DNA from: a bacterium
Lineage (GTDB): Bacteria; UBP14; UBA6098; B30-G16
NCBI GenBank assembly: GCA_003645115.1
Contig: QNEG01000011.1
Coordinates: 1 to 13,992, forward strand
Length of the DNA stretch: 13,992 bases
Direction: 5' to 3'
The notes under the pieces are model-generated. The model was not told the origin of the DNA and made no database searches. It was given only the letters and a program-made list of their open reading frames with translations. Positions 1-8,100 of the stretch are shown here, piece by piece; within the stretch, counting starts at the first letter, position 1, and every line of letters begins with the position of its first letter. The position numbers and the translations under genes are program-made.

Positions 1-45
1 CACCGTGGCGATATCACTCGATTTTGTTTTCCAGATTACTTTCAT
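1..45 (-). CDS. Partial CDS, N-terminus only (runs off the left edge)
   Basis: An ATG at 45-43 overlaps the TGA stop (44-42) of the upstream flavoprotein gene in an ATGA arrangement, and the frame stays open to the window edge. The visible peptide is MKVIWKTKSSDIATV. A purine-rich GGAAACGGAAA stretch lies just before the start and could act as a weak ribosome site. The overlap suggests translational coupling to the flavoprotein, so the two products may work together. Fifteen residues are too few to assign a family. Confidence 0.5.
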   Translation of the reverse strand, partial: MKVIWKTKSSDIATV

Positions 46-923
46 TTTCCGTTTCCAATCAGGTTTTGGTATATTTTCATCGCAGTCCTCACGCCATCAC
101 CGACAGCGATAGAAATCTGTCGAAAAATACCATTATTCACATCGCCGGCGAAAAATAATCTATTCTCCGCAATCAATCTTTTCTGCTGGGTTATCACACT
201 CGAATCCAGAAAACCGATTTCCGGCATTCTTCCTATAGCGAACACAATATAATCGAATATGAAATTTTCATTATCGTTATTTCTGCGAAAAATCGCTCTC
301 AATTTATTATTTTCACTGTCCAGCGAAATTATTTTTCTATTCGAAAAATATCGAATATTTTCGTTCTGTTTAACTTTCTCCCAAAGGATTGGCAGACAAC
401 TAACTTTGTCGCTTCGATTGAAAATATATAAATAATTTGATTTAGCAAGAGTAAGTGAATAATCGAAAGCGCAATCTCCCGCTCCGATAATTCCTATGTG
501 CTTATTACAGAAATTGCGCATTGGGTATATTTCATAGAATATTTTCTTCCTCGCTGTCGATGAAATCGTAATATCCTCACATTTCTTTGGGGTAGTTCCG
601 GAAGCTATCACTACTATGTTGCTAACGATTTCACAGGATGATGTGGACACCATAAATTTATTCTGACCGAAAGTCAATTTATTCACCTCATCGAATAAAA
701 TATCTATATTGTATAGTTCCGCCTGATTTTTTAATAGTTCGACAAATTCGATTCCCGCTATTCCATCGGGGAAACCGGGATAATTTTGGATACAATTGGC
801 ATTGCGTATCAGTCCACCGACTGAACATTTTTCTATTACCAACGGCTTTATACCATATCGTTCCAGTTGCATCGCAGTGGACAAACCTGCGGGACCACAG
901 CCGATTATCACTACATCTTTCAT
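42..923 (-). CDS. Thioredoxin reductase-like FAD/NAD(P)-dependent oxidoreductase lacking the CxxC
   Basis: A 293-aa flavoprotein of the thioredoxin-reductase fold. Visible motifs are the FAD-binding GCGPAG (residues 8-13), the reductase-type GG..NYPGFPDGI.G segment (36-57), a second nucleotide-binding GAGDCA (147-152), and the C-terminal FAGDV plus RQ..IAVGDG (258-277) that closes the FAD site. Length is close to that of TrxR (about 310 aa). The redox-active CxxC that normally sits just before the second nucleotide-binding loop is absent: by hand alignment its place reads about Y130-E-I-Y133, with a single Cys139 nearby. It therefore probably does not reduce thioredoxin. It could be a ferredoxin/flavodoxin-NADP reductase-like enzyme or an electron donor for the coupled gene that follows. 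The ATG is supported by GGGAG (933-937) 9 nt upstream and by its own promoter. The stop overlaps the next start. Confidence 0.85.
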   Translation of the reverse strand: MKDVVIIGCGPAGLSTAMQLERYGIKPLVIEKCSVGGLIRNANCIQNYPGFPDGIAGIEFVELLKNQAELYNIDILFDEVNKLTFGQNKFMVSTSSCEIVSNIVVIASGTTPKKCEDITISSTARKKIFYEIYPMRNFCNKHIGIIGAGDCAFDYSLTLAKSNYLYIFNRSDKVSCLPILWEKVKQNENIRYFSNRKIISLDSENNKLRAIFRRNNDNENFIFDYIVFAIGRMPEIGFLDSSVITQQKRLIAENRLFFAGDVNNGIFRQISIAVGDGVRTAMKIYQNLIGNGK

Positions 924-950
924 TATTATTCGCTCCCGTATTTCAGTATA

Positions 951-979
951 AGTATAAACAATCTCGCTACATTTATCAA
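951..979 (-). promoter_or_regulatory. Predicted sigma70-type promoter for the flavoprotein gene
   Basis: Read on the minus strand, TTGATA (979-974) and TATACT (956-951) are separated by exactly 17 nt. Each matches consensus at 5 of 6 positions. The predicted transcript start is near 944, giving a leader of about 21 nt that contains the GGGAG ribosome site (933-937). This implies the flavoprotein and its coupled downstream gene form their own transcription unit, although read-through from the nucleotidyltransferase gene is possible because no terminator is visible between them. Confidence 0.6.
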
Positions 980-1011
980 ATCGAAAAGTAGAGTATATGA
1001 TTGTTCGTCGA

Positions 1012-1941
1012 TTATACTACTTCAACCACTCCATAAGGAGATATTATAGAATTTATGTAGGTTTTGTTTTCCACTATGGAATTATCCCATATAACAGAAT
1101 TGGCAATTTCTGCGCCGGAATAAATATGGACATTTTTTCCAATTGCGCAGAATCCGTATATTTCCACTGTATCGGGGATATTGGAATTTTCATCGAGCCA
1201 AATATTTTCACCTGCGCCACTAATCCGAAATTTTCCCTCGACTAATATCTTTCGATGCAATTCCAGATAATCTGCCGGAGTCCCGAAATCGCACCAGAAA
1301 TTTTTCTCATATCGGACTCCGATACACTTCTTATTCAGGAAAGGTTGAATACATTCGGTCAGGGAGGAGAACCTATCATTGGGGAATGTGGAAATAATTT
1401 TCGGTTCCAAGAATGCCACTCCAGAATAAGTCCATCGATTTTCGGCTGACTGCGATGGATATGGTGCGGTATCGAAACCTATTACAATTTCTCCATCGGT
1501 GAGCACAGAATTTACTCGTGGATTATCGATTACTATTAAAGTTACAAGGAAATCATTGTCTCGATGGAATCGAAATGCCGATTCCAAATCGAAATTCTCG
1601 ATTATATCGCCATTATGGACTAAAATAGTTTCCTGGGGCAAATTCATTTTATTGAATATATTAGCGATACCGCCTGCGGTGCCCAGTATTTTTTCCTTTT
1701 CCAGGACAACTGTAGTCTCGGCAGTTTCTGGTGTCAATACTGGCACAGTGTTTACTATTTTTTCCGCAAGATGATGAGCATTGATAAAAAAATTATTTAC
1801 TCCTCGATTAGCGAGTCGTTCCATCACTATTTCTAATGCTGGCTTGCCCACTATGGGAAACAATGACTTTGGCACAAAATCGGTCAGTGGTTTCAATCTG
1901 GTTCCAAAACCAGCAGAAAGTATTATTGCATTGTTCAGCAT
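1012..1941 (-). CDS. NDP-sugar pyrophosphorylase (sugar-1-phosphate nucleotidyltransferase) with C-terminal beta-helix
   Basis: A 309-aa cytosolic enzyme expected to join a sugar-1-phosphate and an NTP into an NDP-sugar plus pyrophosphate. The N-terminal signature LSAGFGTRLKPLT...PKSLFPI (residues 8-30) supplies the NTP-binding Gly-rich loop, Arg15 and Lys25. HNGDI (109-113) carries the metal-binding Asp112. WCDFGTPADYLELH (216-229) is the conserved sugar-site segment of the MurU/mannose-1-phosphate guanylyltransferase-like group. Residues about 252-305 look like the short left-handed beta-helix found in GDP-mannose pyrophosphorylases and absent from minimal MurU enzymes. Base and sugar specificity cannot be read from sequence alone. 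No clear Shine-Dalgarno precedes the ATG, but it fits the expected N-terminus. It starts 28 nt after the secreted hydrolase gene, so co-transcription is likely. An NDP-sugar could feed surface glycan or protein glycosylation. Confidence 0.85.
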   Translation of the reverse strand: MLNNAIILSAGFGTRLKPLTDFVPKSLFPIVGKPALEIVMERLANRGVNNFFINAHHLAEKIVNTVPVLTPETAETTVVLEKEKILGTAGGIANIFNKMNLPQETILVHNGDIIENFDLESAFRFHRDNDFLVTLIVIDNPRVNSVLTDGEIVIGFDTAPYPSQSAENRWTYSGVAFLEPKIISTFPNDRFSSLTECIQPFLNKKCIGVRYEKNFWCDFGTPADYLELHRKILVEGKFRISGAGENIWLDENSNIPDTVEIYGFCAIGKNVHIYSGAEIANSVIWDNSIVENKTYINSIISPYGVVEVV

Positions 1942-1969
1942 AATATCATATCGGAAAGTTTATTATGGT

Positions 1970-3412
1970 TTATCGTAATAGAATCAATTTTTTGGAAACC
2001 TTTTTTTCTGGGGTGCGGAAAATTGCCAGATAGGTTCCCGATGGTAAATGTGATTCCGGTTCCCAGTAAATCTCGGAATCGCCGAAATTCACTGTTTCCT
2101 CGAAAATATCTCTTCCGTTTATGTCATATATTTCCAATTGTCCGCTTACTGTGGCGGGTAATCGGATAGTCAATTTAACATGTGAATTGAATGGCTTGGG
2201 GTATGCATCGAGCCTCAATTCTGTGGGTTGTTGCAAATTATTTTCTCGCACTAACAACCCGTGAAGTTGTTCGTATTCTGCCGCTACTATAACGGCGAAT
2301 CCATCTTGAATATCTCGCAATACCTCGACAGATTCATCGGTTTCTTTTTCCCATTGTTCCACATATTTATCGAACATATCCCACACAGATATTCTGGCAG
2401 TATTCAGGAATTCATTTATCATACTGGCAGAGTATGTATCGAACCAGTTAATATAATCTCTATCATATACCTGTTCCCATATAAATCTACTTTCGGTGCA
2501 GAAATAGTTTCCACTGCCGGTGATACTTTCGTGAACTGTTCCAGAATGAACCCACATAGGAACCGGGATTGTAAAATATGGTTGATTGAATCCACACCAT
2601 ACAATTGGATAAGCCGAACCATCGTCGAAATTTTGTCCTAAAATTATCTGATAAGATGTGGTCATAAATCGATTTATAGTATTTGTAGTGCTAATATATC
2701 CGTAAGGGAGACCATCGAAAGTTCCCTCGAAAGGTAACGGATTAGGATCGAGTTCATCGGTGACTAAATCCGCTGATATAGACCAAATATCCTCCACAGA
2801 AACCGGTGCCAATGTATCCATCAATGCTCTCGCACGAATGTATCTATCGTATCCTCTTCGGTCGGAATCATCACCAGAGATAGCAAAATTAGCTCTGACC
2901 AGATATTTATCGGCGGAGGAATTCGCGCTAAAATATACATATCCCTCACAATTGGATTCCACCATTCCCACATTTCCATATCTATCCATAATTCCATAGC
3001 AGTGAGTAGAACGCAATCCAGCGGTGGAATCCGCCAATAGTGAATCCAATAATTGAGTGAAATCCCATACCGATTCGCATTGCGACAATGCCAGATACAT
3101 TACCTGTCCGTCGGTTAGTCCATCGGGCAAATTCGGTCCATTATTATATGTATCGGTATTGACCACTCCGAACCCGATATCATTGGCACCGCCATATACC
3201 TGTTCTGTCATACCCTGATATGTTATTGCGATGAATGAATGCCCATTTTCCACATATATATATTGCTGTCGATAGTTTGGGACATCCCGATTTTTCCACA
3301 GCATAGGTCTTCCATATTCGGTAGCATCGGGCGCAAACACCGCAATAGTGCAACTCCACACCGAAGACACCAGAATAGCGAATATAATCGATATGTTTAA
3401 AATTAATTTCAT
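1970..3412 (-). CDS. Secreted Ntn-hydrolase (C45/carcinine hydrolase/acyltransferase-like) with type A-like sorting tail
   Basis: A 480-aa exported protein. Residues 1-20 are a signal peptide ending V-W-S before Cys21. Cleavage there would expose Cys21 as the N-terminal nucleophile of an Ntn hydrolase, in the context CTIAVFAPDATEYGRPMLWKNRD with Arg42-Asp43 in the usual substrate-site position. Further family-like features are GANDIGFGVVN (75-85), DRYGNVGMVES (143-153), ANF (174-176) and a GYDRYIRAR block (187-195). Peptidase families C45 and C69 share this fold, and C45 fits slightly better. Such enzymes cleave or transfer amide-linked acyl groups; the substrate here is unknown. Residues about 398-480 (AYPKPFN, IYDINGR, LPSGTYLA, basic end) form a type IX secretion type A-like C-terminal domain. 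The catalytic part spans roughly 21-390. Lipidation of Cys21 is less likely because Trp at -2 does not fit a lipobox. No Shine-Dalgarno is evident. Confidence 0.78.
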   Translation of the reverse strand: MKLILNISIIFAILVSSVWSCTIAVFAPDATEYGRPMLWKNRDVPNYRQQYIYVENGHSFIAITYQGMTEQVYGGANDIGFGVVNTDTYNNGPNLPDGLTDGQVMYLALSQCESVWDFTQLLDSLLADSTAGLRSTHCYGIMDRYGNVGMVESNCEGYVYFSANSSADKYLVRANFAISGDDSDRRGYDRYIRARALMDTLAPVSVEDIWSISADLVTDELDPNPLPFEGTFDGLPYGYISTTNTINRFMTTSYQIILGQNFDDGSAYPIVWCGFNQPYFTIPVPMWVHSGTVHESITGSGNYFCTESRFIWEQVYDRDYINWFDTYSASMINEFLNTARISVWDMFDKYVEQWEKETDESVEVLRDIQDGFAVIVAAEYEQLHGLLVRENNLQQPTELRLDAYPKPFNSHVKLTIRLPATVSGQLEIYDINGRDIFEETVNFGDSEIYWEPESHLPSGTYLAIFRTPEKKVSKKLILLR

Positions 3413-3484
3413 AATGCAAATTTATATATTCTTCCATTATAAAGGTAATGAAATCTACGGGATTGTCAAGTTTGTCTTTTGTTG

Positions 3485-4321
3485 CTATTCCCTGACTTTG
3501 GCGCGAATTACCAACACAATCAATCCTTCCAATCTATCATCGGTAAGACCGGTCATATTATCTGGGGTGGTCAATGCCAGATGCAAAAAGAACACTCCAT
3601 TAGTTGTATCGGTTTCCATAGTATCCGTGGGCCAAAGTCCCACTCCGTGTTCATCGATAGTGGCAATTTCATCGAATCCCAGTGCGTCCCCACTATAGAA
3701 ACAACATATATCTCCGCCGGCGAGTAAAGAGTCCTTAATCATTTGTGGTGAAGTAGTATCCTTTACTACCCAATAATGAGCTGCCGATGTCTTGAACCGC
3801 ACAGTATCGCTCCATTGTAATCTTGGTGTTCCGTAGCCGGTCACCAGAGCCTGAAGCACATATTTACCAGTGGTTACTTCATTGGTATTATTAGGTTCCC
3901 ACCAGGGTTCCTCACCTGGCAGTGTCTTTGCATAAGTAGATAGTTCGAAATCCAATAAAGGACATCCAGTGTTAATTACTAAAATCGCCTGCATTTGTGG
4001 CGGAGAGATAGGCACACCACTGGCATCACGCAGCCGAGAACCCACAATATATATGGTTTCCCATTTTAGTTTCATCGGAAGTGTATCGTGAAATCCCTCA
4101 TATTCCCACCATAAGATAAATGTATCTTGTTCCTCTCCACCAGCAATGAAAGGATTATACGGCAAACTATCCAGCCAGAATTCCATCGGACAGGATGAAA
4201 TATTAATCTGGATTTTTAAACTATCACCCGGACTGTATTGAGCAAATAATACTCCGCCGAAAAATATTACCAATCCAAAAATCAACACTCCCAGCAAATT
4301 GTTTTGGTCTGATAATTTCAC
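3485..4321 (-). CDS. Secreted protein of unknown function, translationally coupled (GTG start)
   Basis: I do not recognise this family. The best start is the GTG at 4321-4319, giving 278 aa. It has GGAGAG (4331-4326) 4 nt upstream and overlaps the TGA of the preceding gene by 4 nt (GTGA), a classic coupling arrangement. A GTG four codons further upstream (4333) lacks a comparable ribosome site. Residues 1-27 form a signal peptide (hydrophobic LLGVLIFGLVIFFGGVLFA, cleavage probably before Gln28). The mature part is rich in aromatic residues, Thr and Asp, and looks beta-rich. GKYVLQALV...WSDTVRF (152-176) resembles an Ig or FlgD-like strand pattern. Cys pairs occur near 44/120 and at 206-207. 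No sorting tail is visible, so it is likely periplasmic or a partner of the upstream surface proteins. Confidence 0.75.
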   Translation of the reverse strand: MKLSDQNNLLGVLIFGLVIFFGGVLFAQYSPGDSLKIQINISSCPMEFWLDSLPYNPFIAGGEEQDTFILWWEYEGFHDTLPMKLKWETIYIVGSRLRDASGVPISPPQMQAILVINTGCPLLDFELSTYAKTLPGEEPWWEPNNTNEVTTGKYVLQALVTGYGTPRLQWSDTVRFKTSAAHYWVVKDTTSPQMIKDSLLAGGDICCFYSGDALGFDEIATIDEHGVGLWPTDTMETDTTNGVFFLHLALTTPDNMTGLTDDRLEGLIVLVIRAKVRE

Positions 4322-5097
4322 ATTTCTCTCCACATCAAATCGAGATAATCTTTTATTCCATTAGAATCACTAAAGTATAACTTACCTTTACCAGGGAACG
4401 CAAGTGGTTTGATAAAAATTTTCTTTTTCTCGCCAGGCGCCATTGTAAACTCATTCTCCAGTGGGACATAAGTAGTCATCACCTGTTCCATCAAAAGCAA
4501 TGCCTCCTGCCAACCTTCCTGTTCGGGTCGATTCCAGCCTACTTTAAGCCGAATAGTATCCTGGTTCCAGTTCACTATACAAATTGAATCCAATTTGCTT
4601 TCCATAATCAATATACTTGGATAAATCATCAACTGGCAATCCTCACAATCCCGATGCGGTTTTCTGGTGGGTTCTGTTTTTATCATAACTGGAACTATCA
4701 CTCCAGCAACAAATGCACCGGTCTTACCCTGATGAACTACCAATTCAAATGAATATTTTCTATTATAATATCTCGCACTATCGGGAATGGCAATCTTAAT
4801 TTCGACAGGTTCACTGGTAGTATTCGGTGCGATTTTTATGGTCTCTGGAATAATTTCTACCCAACTCGGTTGCGGCAACGGTGGAATATTTTTATCACTA
4901 TTATTCAATCGTATCCCGAATGTAATTTGTTTGGTAAAATTATCCGGATTTACCAAACGAAGTTCTTTATTGGAGGAGACCTCACCAACTTTAGCAAATA
5001 TCTCCAATTTACTTTCGGTGGCACCGATTCCCAAGCCGTAAGCTATACCAGTGTATAAAACCACCATTACAGATAATTTAAGCCATTTTCTTTTCAT
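4318..5097 (-). CDS. Secreted Ig-fold/PapD-like protein of unknown function
   Basis: A 259-aa exported protein. Residues 1-22 are a signal peptide (MKRKWLKL, then hydrophobic VMVVLYTGIAYG). Residues about 27-140 have the alternating strand pattern of an Ig-like or MSP/PapD-type domain: an early strand with Leu-Val-Asn-Pro, then SWVEIIPETIKIAP, VEIKIAIPDS and YSFELVVHQG. A C-E-D-C pair (151-154) separates a second beta-rich half (about 155-259) with APGEKKKIFIKP (220-231), again reminiscent of such folds. This resembles domains that cradle or stabilise other surface proteins, but chaperone activity is only a guess. It lies 18 nt after the 1285-aa surface protein and is coupled to the next gene, so the three probably form one unit. 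No Shine-Dalgarno is seen before the ATG; the leader is A/T-only for most of its length. Confidence 0.75.
   Translation of the reverse strand: MKRKWLKLSVMVVLYTGIAYGLGIGATESKLEIFAKVGEVSSNKELRLVNPDNFTKQITFGIRLNNSDKNIPPLPQPSWVEIIPETIKIAPNTTSEPVEIKIAIPDSARYYNRKYSFELVVHQGKTGAFVAGVIVPVMIKTEPTRKPHRDCEDCQLMIYPSILIMESKLDSICIVNWNQDTIRLKVGWNRPEQEGWQEALLLMEQVMTTYVPLENEFTMAPGEKKKIFIKPLAFPGKGKLYFSDSNGIKDYLDLMWREM
4326..4331 (-). promoter_or_regulatory. Ribosome binding site that fixes the GTG start at 4321
   Basis: GGAGAG on the minus strand lies inside the last codons of the preceding gene, 4 nt before GTG 4321-4319 (6 nt when counted from the GGAG core). It decides between the two possible GTG starts of the 278-aa protein. 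Confidence 0.65.
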
Positions 5098-5115
5098 TAT
5101 TATAGAAATAAAATA

Positions 5116-8100
5116 TTATCTAATTACAGTTACACTTCCACTGCAAACTATTTCGCCATCGACTTCGATAGAGTAAAGATAAATACCAGCTCGCACAGTA
5201 TGTCCAGTGGCGGATTGACATTCCCATGTAGTTGCGCCAGGCGGTGAAGTCCATATTTCTTCTCCATCCAAATCGTAAATATGAATTATTCCATTCCCGA
5301 ACATCATTCTGGGATACTGGAAATATGCTACATCATTGTATCCATCGCCGTTTGGGGTGAGTATAGTCGGTCTGCAATCGCAGGAGGTCACCGCAAAAAT
5401 GAAACATAGCTCGAATTCTTCAATACTATTGGGTTCGCCATAGTCCGGTGGTATATCTGTGCAGGTCAATGTAGCACACACTGTATCGCCATTGGGATAG
5501 ACCAACTCCGGTTCGGCATTTTCTGGAATAAGCCTAACAGTTTCTGTGCCGACATCCCAGACCACACCAGGATCGCCGTAGTTAAATACCCTATCGTTAA
5601 CCTGGATAACCAACGATGATGAATCAACTCTTCGCCAAAGGTCTTTCAGGTCGAATACCAGGTCATAATGATTATCCTCCAGGATTTGTCCTTCCACCGG
5701 ATCAGTATTGGTTATCACTGGTGGAGTTAAATCGACGAAGAATTTCCATCGGTATTCTCCCCGAAGATGATGTCCGGATGAATCATCGGCAGAAATTAAT
5801 GCTACCTCGACCGATTCGCCATCGGCAAAATAGCCCGATGGTGGCGGAGTGAAAAATACAGTATCCGCTATGAATGAAAACTCCGGTCCGTATGAATATA
5901 TTACACCGTTTACTTTAAGCTGGACAGTGGTTGGATCGAAACCGGCATCGTCATCATAGATTCGTATCACAATCTGCTGGTCCCGATTAGTGGAGACCTC
6001 GCCGGAGTCAGGCAATATTATTTCTGCCTGCGGACCGAAACCAAAATACAGCGGCATTACATCGGAACAGCAACAGGATGTATCCGCATATTCTAAATTA
6101 TCCGTGTCGGCATCACAGGCGCAAACACGATACACAAAATCTGTAGTTTCAGACTGTCCCGCCATAGATGCAGAGAATAAATCACCTGCTTGAGGGAACA
6201 TAGAATCCACTTGGAAAGAGCCATCATCCACATCGCCATCGATATCATATTCTATCCAGGCGTTCCATACACCCGATTCATCCTCGATTAGCGACTGAAT
6301 GGAGAATGGAGTATTTGCTGGTAATTGTGTGCTCGAATCGGGGTCGAGTTCGGAAAATTCCGGGCATAGAGTATCATCATCGGGAATGTAAAAACACCAT
6401 CGCGAGAGAGAATCGTGCAATTCATTAGGCTCACCGTAATCTGGGCTGTCGAATGCTCGAAGCAGTGAAACACATACAGTGTCTCTATCGTAGAATTCGT
6501 ATCCTTCTACGGAAGGGTCCCAGCAGAATCGTCTTCCAGATACATTTACTCCGGGCGAACTGGTAGAAAGTGTAGTCAATAATGGTGGCCAGTCAGTCCT
6601 ACTTTCTCGGCAATCTATACCTACCAACAATCCATCCCAATTGAGTCCAGATTCATCATCCCATATATCGAAACAAATAATGGGCTGATGTGTAGTAATT
6701 ATTTCACCTTCGGCAGGTGATTGGTTGTCGATTTTTGGTGGCATAAGGTCAACTCGGAAATGCCAATGAATCGGTCCGCTGAATGGCAAATTCCCCTGAG
6801 AATCCATCAACCTAGATAATTCTACATTTATCCATTGGTTATTCGAAAATGGAGTAGCTGGTGTCCAGCGCAGTGTAGGATGCGTATAGTCTAATTGAGG
6901 AGAAGTAGATGGAGTATGAATAGTGCTATTTACCACAAACTGAATGGAATTTTCATTCACCGAATCATCCAATTCCGAGAAATTCATAATAACATTCTGC
7001 AGTGAATCGGATGTCCAGGTGTCTGGTTGCGGTTCCACAATAGCTGCGATAGGTGAACAGGGTGCACGATATTCATCCTCATCTTCATCGGCGATAGTTC
7101 CACCAATACCCTCGGTTTCTGCGCGGATTTTCACATCTCGCATAGCGCAATCTGCAGTGGGGCGAGCCGAAGACCAGGTTACCATATATCCGCCACGGAC
7201 TGCCTCCGCAATCAATGGCAATATCAACTCGAAATCGCCCGGACCACTCCATGGAAAAAATTCTCCCCCGGTTTCCTCAGTAAGAGTATGATAATGTTCA
7301 CCATCGTAAGGATACCAAGTCCATGAACTGGTATCTGCCACTATGAAATTAAGGACTCGATGTTCCAGCAAATTCGCCAAGACCATTTCAGGGGTATAAG
7401 AAGAGAATGGGCAAGGACCACCAGAATGCCAAGGGTCACCCACATAATGTGGCGGTGCATCGGTGACCATAATTATTACTATTGTGGCGCCGTGACGATA
7501 GTTCATAGAATCTACCGCTTCCATTATTGCATCCAGAGAAACCTCGGGACCATCACCGCCCCCCCCAAAAACCAAATCCTCTACCCAGGAAGTAAAAATA
7601 GAGACATCGCCGGTCAAATCATAACCATAGGGGAAATAAACCGAATCGCCGAATGTATTTAGTCCCAATCTGTATGAAATTCCCGCGACTGCCAGTGATT
7701 CAGCGAAATCTCCCAATCCCTCCACTACATCATCAGCCATACTATACATACTTCCGGTGATATCCACACAGAACACAATATCCGCCATTCCTCCGCCACC
7801 GCGAAGATATGCTATAATTGGATATTGATTTATCCAACCGGTTCCATAATCTTCATCCACTGTAAAGTTTTCTTCCTCTAATCCTACGATAGTATTGTCG
7901 TATTCATCCATAACCAAGCAGAATGCGGAGAGTAGTGGGAATTGGTCGGTGTATATGCGGTCTATAATTAAATCGATATCTGCAGGCGGCGGGACATGGA
8001 ACCATATAAACCAACAAGTATCCATACTATTTGGACCGCAGTGCTCACTTTCTACTAAATCACTGGCGGAAAAACAAATTCTAAGAGTTTCATCCTCCTC

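Noticed and set aside
1942..1969. TATGAT element upstream of the nucleotidyltransferase gene as a promoter
   Set aside because: No acceptable -35 hexamer at the right distance and the gap to the upstream gene is only 28 nt, so co-transcription is simpler.
3436..3469. Perfect TATAAT (3441-3436) and TTGACA (3469-3464) on the minus strand upstream of the secreted hydrolase gene
   Set aside because: The spacer is 22 nt, too long for a normal sigma70 promoter, and no alternative -35 lies at 16-18 nt. An activator-dependent promoter is conceivable but unsupported.
6944..7291. Long plus-strand open frames opposite the 1285-aa gene (for example 6944-7291, 7895-8266, 8663-9010)
   Set aside because: They lie entirely antisense to a well-supported multidomain gene, have no family features or ribosome sites, and read as serine/isoleucine-rich shadows.
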